A stretch of 64,000 bases of DNA. Source: Xanthobacteraceae bacterium. GTDB taxonomy: Bacteria; Pseudomonadota; Alphaproteobacteria; Rhizobiales; Xanthobacteraceae. This document shows positions 36,021 through 43,616 of this stretch, piece after piece; positions within the stretch are counted from its first letter, which is position 1, and each line of letters begins with the position of its first letter. Under the pieces are notes generated by a model. It did no database searches. It was given only the letters and a program-made list of their open reading frames with translations, and was not told where the DNA came from. The translations under genes and the position numbers were made by a program. The stretch covers positions 310,001 through 374,000 of the forward strand of contig SCUB01000010.1 of the NCBI GenBank assembly GCA_004297465.1, written 5' to 3'.

Positions 36021-36974
36021 ATGAGCCGACGCCCCCCGTCGCCTCGCGTGCTATGCGCCGGCATCGCCGTGCGCGACTTCGTGTTTCGCGTCAAGGCGCT
36101 GCCGCCGCGCGGCACCAAGACCAACGCCGACCAGTATTTTGAGCTGAGCGGCGGCAACGCGCTCAACGCCGCCGTCGGCATCGTCCGGCTCGGCGGCCGC
36201 GCTTCCTACGCCGGCCCGATCGGCGACATGGCGGACATCAACGCCCGCCATATCCTCGACGATCTGGCGCGCGAGGGCATCGGCTACGAGGGCGTCGTGC
36301 ATGTACCGGGCGCGACCACGCCCTTGTCGAGCATCCTGCTCGACGCCGCCGGCGAACGCACCATCGCCACCTACCGCGATCCCAAGCTGTCGCAGGCGCG
36401 TTGTCCCGATCCCGGCTGGCTGCTGGACGACTGCGCCATCATCTGCGCCGACAACCGCTACCCCACCTTCACCATGGACATCTGTACCCTGGCACGGCAG
36501 CGCAACATCCCGGTCTTGCTCGACGCCGACCGCGCCATGCCGCTCGGCAAGGGACTGCTCACCATCTCCACCCATGTGATCTTTTCCGCCGAGGGCCTGC
36601 GCACCACCACCAACATCGACGATCCTGGCGAAGCCCTGCGCCGCATCGCCGGCATCACCCACGCCTTCGTCGGCGTCACCATCGGTCACAACGGCATGAT
36701 CTGGCTCGACGGCAACGGCGCCGTGCGGCACATGCCCTCGTTCGAGGTCGAGACCATCGACACGCTGGGAGCAGGCGACGTGTTCCACGGCGCGCTGGCG
36801 CTGGCCATCGCCGAGGGGCAGGACATCCTGCACGCCATGCGCTTCGCCTCGGCCGCCGCCGCGCTCAAATGCACCCGGCTGGGCGGAGCCTTCGCCGCCC
36901 CGCTGCGCAAGGAGGTCGAGGCCCTGCTCGCCCAGGGCGTCGTCCAGCCCGCGGTGTCGTCGCGAGCCCCGTAA
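36021..36974 (+). CDS. PfkB family carbohydrate kinase
   Basis: A 317-residue ribokinase-fold sugar kinase. PfkB signature 1 is in SGGNALNAAVGIVRLGGRAS with GPIGDMADIN. Signature 2 is DTLGAGDVFHGALALAIAEG, with the catalytic Asp in GAGD, the anion-hole Gly-Ala-Gly and the ATP site. An AGGAG site precedes the ATG by about ten bases. It follows nudC by 12 bases. Substrates of uncharacterised PfkB proteins include ribose, fructose, KDG, sulfofructose and nucleosides; nothing here distinguishes them. Confidence 0.88.
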   Translation: MSRRPPSPRVLCAGIAVRDFVFRVKALPPRGTKTNADQYFELSGGNALNAAVGIVRLGGRASYAGPIGDMADINARHILDDLAREGIGYEGVVHVPGATTPLSSILLDAAGERTIATYRDPKLSQARCPDPGWLLDDCAIICADNRYPTFTMDICTLARQRNIPVLLDADRAMPLGKGLLTISTHVIFSAEGLRTTTNIDDPGEALRRIAGITHAFVGVTIGHNGMIWLDGNGAVRHMPSFEVETIDTLGAGDVFHGALALAIAEGQDILHAMRFASAAAALKCTRLGGAFAAPLRKEVEALLAQGVVQPAVSSRAP

Positions 36975-37010
36975 CGGCGCACCCCTTGCGGGAGAAGATT
37001 TTCCCATGTA

Positions 37011-37028
37011 TACGGATTTATATCCGTA
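37011..37028. promoter_or_regulatory. Perfect inverted repeat directly upstream of the Lrp-family gene
   Basis: TACGGATTTATATCCGTA has perfect 7-base arms (TACGGAT and ATCCGTA) around TTAT. It ends 21 bases before the chosen start of the Lrp/AsnC gene, overlapping where its promoter should lie. This is a likely autoregulatory operator. The 15-18-base AT-centred dyad fits the sites bound by Lrp-type dimers. Confidence 0.6.
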
Positions 37029-37049
37029 ATTATGGAAAAATGTTCTCCG

Positions 37050-37553
37050 ATGTCTGATGTCGCCGAACCCCTCGCCGAGGTCCATCGCCGCCTCGACGCC
37101 ATCGACCGCAGGATTCTCATGGTCCTGCAGGAGGATGCGTCGCTCTCAATCGCCGAGATCGGCGAGCGCGTGGGGTTGTCGTCGACGCCGTGCTGGAAGC
37201 GCATCCAGAAGCTGGAGGCCGAAGGCATCATCCTGCGCCGCGTCGCGCTGGTGGCGCAGGACAAGATCGGGCTCGGGCTCACCGTGTTCGTCTCGGTGGA
37301 GACCGGCGACCATTCGGAAGCCTGGCTCGCCAAGTTCGCGGAAGCCGTCAGCGCCATGCCGGAGGTACTGGAGTTCTACCGCATGGCCGGCGACGTCGAC
37401 TACATGCTGCGCGTCGTCGTCGCCGACATGAAGAACTACGACGTGTTCTATAAAAAACTGATCGGCACGGTGCCGCTGAAGAACGTCACGTCGCGCTTCG
37501 CGATGGAGAAGATCAAGTCGATCACCGCGATGCCGGTGCCGGCCATGGCGTGA
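37050..37553 (+). CDS. Lrp/AsnC family transcriptional regulator
   Basis: A 167-residue feast/famine regulator. The N-terminal helix-turn-helix is LDAIDRRILMVLQEDASLSI then AEIGERVGLSSTPCWKRIQK. The RAM ligand-binding domain follows, with VLEFYRMAGDVDYMLRVVVA. Members sense amino acids and form octamers that wrap DNA. The ATG at 37050 has GGAAAAA at a good distance; the in-frame ATG at 37032 has no site. A perfect inverted repeat lies just upstream. It is convergent with the phosphomannomutase gene, so its regulated target, beyond itself, is not obvious here. Confidence 0.92.
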   Translation: MSDVAEPLAEVHRRLDAIDRRILMVLQEDASLSIAEIGERVGLSSTPCWKRIQKLEAEGIILRRVALVAQDKIGLGLTVFVSVETGDHSEAWLAKFAEAVSAMPEVLEFYRMAGDVDYMLRVVVADMKNYDVFYKKLIGTVPLKNVTSRFAMEKIKSITAMPVPAMA

Positions 37554-37574
37554 CCGCGCGCGCGGCAATCCAAG

Positions 37575-39074
37575 CTAGAGCGTCTGGTTGTAGTCGCCGA
37601 CCTCGGGGTGCTGGCGCAGCACGCCGTCCACCGCCCTGAACATGTCGTGCATGCGCGCGGACGACGCCGGGCTTTCCACCACCACCACCAGTTCCGGCTT
37701 GTTCGACGAGGCGCGCACCAGCCCCCACGAGCCGTCCTCGACTGTAACGCGCACGCCGTTGACGGTGACGAGATCGCGGATCGCCTGCCCCGCCACCTGC
37801 TCGCCCCTGGCCTTGGCGTCCTCGAAGTGCTTCACCACGCGCGCCACCACCTCGTACTTGATCTCGTCGGCGCAATGCGGCGCCATGGTCGGCGACGACC
37901 AGGTCTTGGGCAGCGCGTTCTTGAGGTCGGACATTTTACGGTCCGGATTGCGGTCGAGCATGTCGCACACCGCGATGGCCGAGACCAGGCCGTCGTCGTA
38001 GCCGCGGCCATAGGGCGCGTTGAAGAAGAAATGCCCCGACTTCTCGAAGCCGGCCAGCGCGCCCAGTTCATGGGTGCGCCGCTTCATGTAGGAATGGCCA
38101 GTCTTCCAGTAGCTCGCCCTTGCCCCCTGCTGTTGCAGCACCGGATCGGTCATGAACAGGCCGGTGGACTTGACGTCGACGACGAACAGCGCGTCCTTGT
38201 GCAAGGCCGAGATGTCGCGCGCCAGCATCACGCCGACCTTGTCGGCGAAGATCTCCTCGCCGGTATCGTCAACGATGCCGCAGCGGTCGCCGTCGCCGTC
38301 GAAGCCGAGCCCGATGTCGGCCTTGTGCTCCAGCACCGCGTCACGGATGGCGTGCAGCATCTCCATGTCCTCGGGATTGGGATTGTATTTCGGGAAGGTG
38401 TAATCGAGCTCGCAGTCGAGCCGCACCACCTCGCAGCCGATCGCCTCCAGCACGTGGGGCGCGAACGCGCCGGCGGTGCCGTTGCCGCAGGCGACCACGG
38501 CTTTCAACGGACGCTTCAGCTTCGGACGGTTGGAGAGATCGGCGATGTAGCGCGCCGGAAAATTCTCGACGAAGTGATAGGAGCCGCCGCCCGGCAGATC
38601 GAACGCGGCCTCGAGCACGATCTCCTTGAGCCGCGTCATCTCGTCGGGGCCGAAGGTCAGCGGCCGTCCGGCTCCCATCTTGACGCCGGTCCAGCCATTG
38701 TCGTTGTGCGAGGCGGTGACCATGGCGACGCACGGCACGTCGAGATAGAACTGCGCGAAATAAGCCATCGGCGTCACGCACAGGCCGATGTCGTGCACCT
38801 TGCAGCCGGCCGCCATCAGGCCGGAGATCAGCGCGTACTTGATCGAGGCCGAATAGCTGCGGAAATCATGGCCGGTGACGATCTCGCTCCTGACGCCCAT
38901 CTCGCGCATCATGGTGCCGAGCCCCATGCCCAGCGCCTGGATGCCCATCAGGTTGATTTCCTTGCCGAACAGCCAGCGCGCGTCGTACTCGCGAAATCCG
39001 GTGGGCTTCACCAGCGGTTCGGACTCGTAGGCATAGGTATTGGGCGTCAGGACGGATTTCGGCTGGGGAAACAT
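37575..39074 (-). CDS. Phosphomannomutase/phosphoglucomutase
   Basis: A 499-residue alpha-D-phosphohexomutase. The active-site phosphoserine is in MVTASHNDNG, the metal loop is GFDGDGDRCG, the sugar-specificity loop is in GFEKSGHFFF, and the C-terminal phosphate-binding segment is around VRASSNKPELVVVVE. It interconverts mannose or glucose 6- and 1-phosphates, feeding GDP-mannose or UDP-glucose for LPS, exopolysaccharide and glucans. It resembles the ManB/AlgC type. It stands alone, convergent with the Lrp regulator and followed on the other side by the protease gene. Which sugar predominates cannot be told from motifs. Confidence 0.9.
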   Translation of the reverse strand: MFPQPKSVLTPNTYAYESEPLVKPTGFREYDARWLFGKEINLMGIQALGMGLGTMMREMGVRSEIVTGHDFRSYSASIKYALISGLMAAGCKVHDIGLCVTPMAYFAQFYLDVPCVAMVTASHNDNGWTGVKMGAGRPLTFGPDEMTRLKEIVLEAAFDLPGGGSYHFVENFPARYIADLSNRPKLKRPLKAVVACGNGTAGAFAPHVLEAIGCEVVRLDCELDYTFPKYNPNPEDMEMLHAIRDAVLEHKADIGLGFDGDGDRCGIVDDTGEEIFADKVGVMLARDISALHKDALFVVDVKSTGLFMTDPVLQQQGARASYWKTGHSYMKRRTHELGALAGFEKSGHFFFNAPYGRGYDDGLVSAIAVCDMLDRNPDRKMSDLKNALPKTWSSPTMAPHCADEIKYEVVARVVKHFEDAKARGEQVAGQAIRDLVTVNGVRVTVEDGSWGLVRASSNKPELVVVVESPASSARMHDMFRAVDGVLRQHPEVGDYNQTL

Positions 39075-39226
39075 AACGGGGGAACCTCGGAGCGGAAAAA
39101 GAAATCGCCGCGCGCATGGGGCGACGGGCGCGCGCTGCCGTAGCGATCAATTACGGCAGAAAGTGAACCGGCGATAGACTGACGATAGGAGAAAATCCAT
39201 CGCCTGGCACGCAGCGGGCGCAAGCC

Positions 39227-39739
39227 CTACTGTTCCAGCACCAGGCGGCCGTTGGCGTATTCGAACCGCTTGAGACGAGCGAGGTAGGACAGCCCGAGCA
39301 GGTTCTCGCTCAGCACATTGTCGGGCAGCACCAGCGCCTCGACATCGCGCACCACCAGTCCGCCGACATCGACGCTGGAAAGCCGCGCGCGCGCCGCCTT
39401 CACGGTGCCGTTGGCGGTGCTGACCGGGGCAATGAAGTCGCCGCGCGAAGGCCGCACCCCGAGGCGCTCCGCATCGCTTTCGGTGAGCGCGATCACGGAA
39501 GCGCCGGTATCGACCATGAAACCGAGGCTTCGGCCGTCGACGCGGCCCTCGACCTGGAAGTGGCCGCGGCCGTCGCGCGCGATGGTGACGCTGCGGCCGG
39601 CGGAGACGGGCGCCGGCGCGGGCGTAGCCGCCAGCGCGGCCACGGCGCGCGGCTTCGTGGCCGCCGCGCGATCGGCCATCCGCGCCATCACCAGCCCGGA
39701 GCCGACCAGAACCGCCGCAACGATGACCACAGCACGCAT
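39227..39739 (-). CDS. Retropepsin-like aspartic protease (TIGR02281 type)
   Basis: A 170-residue protein with an N-terminal membrane or signal segment (AVVIVAAVLVGSGLVMA, residues 3-19) and an Ala/Pro-rich linker. A single-domain clan AA aspartic protease follows, with the catalytic triplet in FMVDTGASVIALTESDA. The closing hydrophobic-hydrophobic-Gly motif is in ENLLGLSYLARLKRFE, also typical. It probably works as a dimer in the periplasm; the family is common in alphaproteobacteria but its substrates are unknown. The frame is open far upstream inside hrpB, yet the ATG at 39739 gives the signal sequence. It follows hrpB by 113 bases on the same strand. Confidence 0.87.
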   Translation of the reverse strand: MRAVVIVAAVLVGSGLVMARMADRAAATKPRAVAALAATPAPAPVSAGRSVTIARDGRGHFQVEGRVDGRSLGFMVDTGASVIALTESDAERLGVRPSRGDFIAPVSTANGTVKAARARLSSVDVGGLVVRDVEALVLPDNVLSENLLGLSYLARLKRFEYANGRLVLEQ

Positions 39740-39852
39740 GACCGCAACCCGAATAATTCCGCGAGGACACCACGCCGCACCGCAAATGATGCCTGAGGCG
39801 GCCGCCGCGTGCTGCGTTTTCGGCAAAAAGGGTGAGCGAACCGTTAACGAGC

Positions 39853-42327
39853 CTACTGGCCGCGCGGCTTGGCGCGGCGGGTCGGTGCCGCGTTGGCCGG
39901 ATCGTCGGGCCAGGGATGGCGCGGATAGCGGCCACGCATCTCGGTGCGCACCGCGGCATAGCTGCCGTGCCAGAAGCCGGGCAGGTCGCGCGTCACCTGC
40001 ACCGGGCGGTGGGCCGGCGATAATAGCTCGATCACCAGCGGCACGCGCCCTTTCGCGATTGCGGGGTGCCGGGCGAGGCCGAACAGTTCCTGTACCCGGA
40101 CCGCGATCTTGGGACCTTCCTCGGCCTGGTAATCGATCGGCACCGCGGTGCCGGTCGGCGCCTCGAAATGGGTCGGCGCCTCGTGGTCGAGCCGCCGCCG
40201 CAGCGGCCATGGCAGCAGCGCCATCATCGCCTCGGCCATGTCGCCGGCCGGAATCTGCGCCAGCGCGGTGCGGCCGGCGGCAAGCGGCATGAGCCAGTCG
40301 TCGCGCGCGGCGATCAGGCCGGCATCCGACAGGTCCGGCCACTCGTCGCCCTCGGCGGCGCGCAGGAACATGACGCGGTCGCGCCATTGCGTGAGCGCCT
40401 TCGACCACGGCAGCCTTGCGAGCCCGACGCCGACGATGCCGTCGGCGAGAATTCGCGCCGTGGCGGCATCCGGCTCGATCGCCAGCGGCACCTCCGAAAG
40501 CACCAGCGCGCCAAGCACGCGGCGGCGGCGCGCGCGCAGCGCCAGCGCGGCGCGGTCGAACACAATGTCGTCGCGCGTCTCGATGCGATCGGAAAACCGC
40601 GCCTCGATGTCGGCAAGGGACAGCGGCGCGGCCAGCAGAACGCGGCCACTGGCCGCGGTCCCGGTCAGCTCGGCGACGACGATGAAAGGTTCCCGCGCCA
40701 GCGCGGCGGCGGCATCGACCGTGGCGCCGCGCCCGTTGGCGAGCACGAAGCCGCCTCCGCCGCGGTTGCGCGCGACGCGGTCGGGATAGGCCAGCGCGAG
40801 AATCGAGCCGATGGAGGGCGGCTCCCCCTGGTGTTGCGACGATGAGCCGCGCCCGGCCTGGGCCGCCCAGCGCGCCGCCATGGCGCGCGCCGCGGAGGCG
40901 CGCTGCGAGCGGTCGCGGCCAAGCTGGTCGAGCCGCGTTTCCAGATCGGAACCATCGCCGCCGAGCCCGCGCTCGGCCAGCACCACCGCGATCTCGGCGG
41001 CGCGGCGCGCTTCGCCCTCGCGTGCGGCATCGACGATCATGCGCGCCAGCCGCGGCGGCAGCGGCAGCGCGCGCAAGGCGCGGCCCTCGGCGGTGATGCG
41101 GCCGTCGCCGTCGATGGCGCCGAGTTCTCGCAACAGCGCGCGCGCCTCGGTGAGCGCCGGCGCCGGCGGCGCGTCGAGGAAGGCCAGCGTCGCCGGATCG
41201 GTGACGCCCCATTGCGCGCAATCGAGCATGAGCGAGCCGAGATCGGCGGCGAGAATCTCGGGGCGCGTGAACGGCTCGAACGCCAGCGTCTGCGGCTCGT
41301 CCCACAGCCGGTAGCACACGCCCGGCTCGGTGCGCCCGGCGCGACCGCGGCGCTGGTCGACCGCCGCGCGCGAGGCGCGCACCGTTTCCAGCCGCGTCAG
41401 GCCGACATCCGGCTCGTAGCGCGGCACGCGGGCAACGCCGCTGTCGACGACGACGCGCACGCCCTCGATGGTGAGCGAGGTCTCCGCAATCGAGGTCGCC
41501 AGCACGACCTTGCGCCGCCCCGGCGGCGACGGCATCAGCGCCCGGTCCTGCACGCCCTGCTCCAGCGCGCCGAACAGCGCCACGATGTCGACGGCGGGAT
41601 CGCTGACGCGCTCGGCCAGCAGCGTCTGGGTGCGGCGGATTTCGGCGGCACCCGGCAGGAACGCCAGCACCGAGCCGGCTTGCGCGCGCAAGGCAACCGC
41701 GATGGTGTCGGCCATCTGCCGCTCCAGCGGCGCATCCGGCTTGCGGCCGACATAGCGCGTGTCGACGGGATAGGCGCGGCCGGCGCTTTCGATCACCGGC
41801 GCATCGGCGAGCAGCCTGGCCACGCGCGCGCCATCGAGCGTCGCCGACATCACCAGGAGCCGCAGATCCTCGCGCAGCGCGCCTTGCGCGTCACGCGCCA
41901 GCGCCAGGCCGAGATCGGCGGCGAGCGAACGCTCGTGAAATTCGTCGAACAACACCGCGGCGACGCCGGTGAGTTCCGGGTCGTCGAGGATCTGGCGCGT
42001 GAAGATGCCCTCGGTCACCACCTCGATGCGGGTCGCGCGCGAGACCTTGGAGCCGAACCGCACGCGGTAGCCGACCGTCTCGCCGACGCGCTCGCCGAGC
42101 GTTTTGGCCATGCGCTCGGCCGCCGCGCGCGCGGCGAGCCGGCGCGGCTCCAGCACGATGATCCTGCGCCCGCCAACCCACGGCTCGTCGATCAGCGCCA
42201 GCGGCACGCGCGTGGTCTTGCCGGCGCCCGGCGGCGCCACCAGCACCGCCGCGTTGCGGGCGATAAGCGCGCGCGCGAGCGGCGCCAGCACCTCGTCGAT
42301 GGGAAGCGGGGAATCGAAGCTGCGCAC
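39853..42327 (-). CDS. hrpB: ATP-dependent helicase HrpB
   Basis: An 824-residue DExH-box helicase of the HrpB family. Walker A is APPGAGKTTRVPLAL, motif II is FDEFHERS (DEFH), motif III SATLDG, and motif VI the arginine-finger helix QRRGRAGRTEPGVCYR. The C-terminal HrpB-specific domain contains LPWPLRRRLDHEAPTHFEAP and ends with an HGSYAAVRTEMRGRYPRHPW stretch that is highly conserved in the family. It is assumed to remodel RNA; the physiological role is poorly known. It is divergent from the acyltransferase gene and followed by the protease gene. Confidence 0.95.
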   Translation of the reverse strand: MRSFDSPLPIDEVLAPLARALIARNAAVLVAPPGAGKTTRVPLALIDEPWVGGRRIIVLEPRRLAARAAAERMAKTLGERVGETVGYRVRFGSKVSRATRIEVVTEGIFTRQILDDPELTGVAAVLFDEFHERSLAADLGLALARDAQGALREDLRLLVMSATLDGARVARLLADAPVIESAGRAYPVDTRYVGRKPDAPLERQMADTIAVALRAQAGSVLAFLPGAAEIRRTQTLLAERVSDPAVDIVALFGALEQGVQDRALMPSPPGRRKVVLATSIAETSLTIEGVRVVVDSGVARVPRYEPDVGLTRLETVRASRAAVDQRRGRAGRTEPGVCYRLWDEPQTLAFEPFTRPEILAADLGSLMLDCAQWGVTDPATLAFLDAPPAPALTEARALLRELGAIDGDGRITAEGRALRALPLPPRLARMIVDAAREGEARRAAEIAVVLAERGLGGDGSDLETRLDQLGRDRSQRASAARAMAARWAAQAGRGSSSQHQGEPPSIGSILALAYPDRVARNRGGGGFVLANGRGATVDAAAALAREPFIVVAELTGTAASGRVLLAAPLSLADIEARFSDRIETRDDIVFDRAALALRARRRRVLGALVLSEVPLAIEPDAATARILADGIVGVGLARLPWSKALTQWRDRVMFLRAAEGDEWPDLSDAGLIAARDDWLMPLAAGRTALAQIPAGDMAEAMMALLPWPLRRRLDHEAPTHFEAPTGTAVPIDYQAEEGPKIAVRVQELFGLARHPAIAKGRVPLVIELLSPAHRPVQVTRDLPGFWHGSYAAVRTEMRGRYPRHPWPDDPANAAPTRRAKPRGQ

Positions 42328-42499
42328 GGATCGCGGGGCCCGGGTTCAAGATTGTTTCGGCAATCCGTTTACCATGTCCGCAACCGGAGGGCGCCGGCAA
42401 CGGAATTAACGGCGCCACGGCCCCATATTTGCCGGGATAAAGAAGAAAGAAACCCCGCTGTCGGAAGATGGCACATTCCCGGGCCGCAACGAGACAGCC

Positions 42500-43528
42500 A
42501 TGACATTCCCGACCGCTCCCCGTATCGACTGGGTCGACTACGCCAAGGGCATCTGCATCGTCATGGTGGTGATGATGCATTCGACGCTGGGCGTCGAGGC
42601 CGCGCTGGCCAAGACCGGCTTCATGCATCAGTTCGTCGCCTTCGCCAAGCCGTTCCGCATGCCGGACTTCTTCCTGATCTCCGGACTGTTCCTGGCCCGC
42701 GTCATCGACCGCGACTGGCGCACCTATCTCGACCGCAAGGTGGTGCATTTCGCCTACTTCTACGCGCTGTGGGTGACCATCCAGTTCCTGTTCAAGGCCC
42801 CGATGTTCGCCGCCGAGCACGGCTGGAGCGGCACCGCGGCGCTATACCTGATGTCCTTCATCGAGCCGTTCGGCACGCTGTGGTTCATCTACCTCCTGCC
42901 GGTGTTCTTCGTGGTCACGCGGCTGGCGCGGCCGCTTCCTCCCGCCCTGGTCTGGATCGCCGCCGCGCTTCTGGAATCGGCGCGCATCCACACCGGCTGG
43001 ACCGCGATCGACGAATTCGCCGCCCGCTTCGTCTATTTCTACTCCGGCTATCTGTTCGCCAGCCATGTGTTCGCCTTCGCCGAGGCGGTGCGCGCGCATC
43101 GCGGCCTGGCGCTGGGCGGCCTCGCCGTCTGGGCGCTTGTCGACGGCGCGCTGGTGTTTACCGGCTTCGGCGACTGGCCGCTCGTCTCGCTCGCGCTCGG
43201 CTTCGCCGGCGCCTGCGCCATCATCGCCATCGGCACGCTCCTGGCCGAGGCGCGCCTGCTCGAGGGTCTGCGCTACTGCGGCGAGCATTCCATCGTCATT
43301 TATCTGGCGTTCTTCCTGCCGATGGCGGCAACGCGGGTGCTGCTGATTCGTTCCGGCCTCGTCAGCGACGCGGGCCTGATCGCGCTGATCGTCACCGTCG
43401 CCGGCGTGATCGGCGCGCTCGCCATCTGGCGGGCCACGCGGGTGGCCAGGCTCAATTTCCTGTTCGAGCGCCCAGCGGCGCTGCGCCTCGGCGCGCCGCC
43501 GAAACCGGCCTTGCAGTCGGCGGAGTAA
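42500..43528 (+). CDS. Acyltransferase 3 family membrane protein
   Basis: A 342-residue polytopic membrane protein with about ten helices. The family's conserved His lies in IVMVVMMHSTLG on the first helix, and FRMPDFFLISGLFLAR is the second signature (Arg followed by a phenylalanine-rich helix). The C-terminal GEHSIVIYLAFFLPM is also typical. Such proteins O-acylate (acetyl, succinyl) membrane or surface polysaccharides and glucans. The acceptor is unknown, and no glycan genes are adjacent. The ATG follows an AACGAGACAG leader without a strong site. It is followed by polA in the same direction. Confidence 0.85.
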   Translation: MTFPTAPRIDWVDYAKGICIVMVVMMHSTLGVEAALAKTGFMHQFVAFAKPFRMPDFFLISGLFLARVIDRDWRTYLDRKVVHFAYFYALWVTIQFLFKAPMFAAEHGWSGTAALYLMSFIEPFGTLWFIYLLPVFFVVTRLARPLPPALVWIAAALLESARIHTGWTAIDEFAARFVYFYSGYLFASHVFAFAEAVRAHRGLALGGLAVWALVDGALVFTGFGDWPLVSLALGFAGACAIIAIGTLLAEARLLEGLRYCGEHSIVIYLAFFLPMAATRVLLIRSGLVSDAGLIALIVTVAGVIGALAIWRATRVARLNFLFERPAALRLGAPPKPALQSAE

Positions 43529-43565
43529 GCGGGCCGGCGCGCGCTTGAAAAATTTAGCGCGCGAT

Positions 43566-43592
43566 TGATCCGAAAACGGTTCCCACCTTCCG
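43566..43592. repeat. Palindromic dispersed repeat, family B copy 2 (inverted)
   Basis: ATCCGAAAACGGTTCCCACC followed by TTCCGG is, on the minus strand, CCGGAAGGTGGGAACCG and then TTTTCGGAT. It matches the pattern of copy 1 after dapE (CCGAAGTGGGTACCGGTTCGG). It occupies the short gap between the acyltransferase and polA, 25 bases before the polA ATG, and could influence polA expression. Confidence 0.5.
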
Positions 43593-43616
43593 GCCCGCGC
43601 ACTAGATTGCCGGGCC

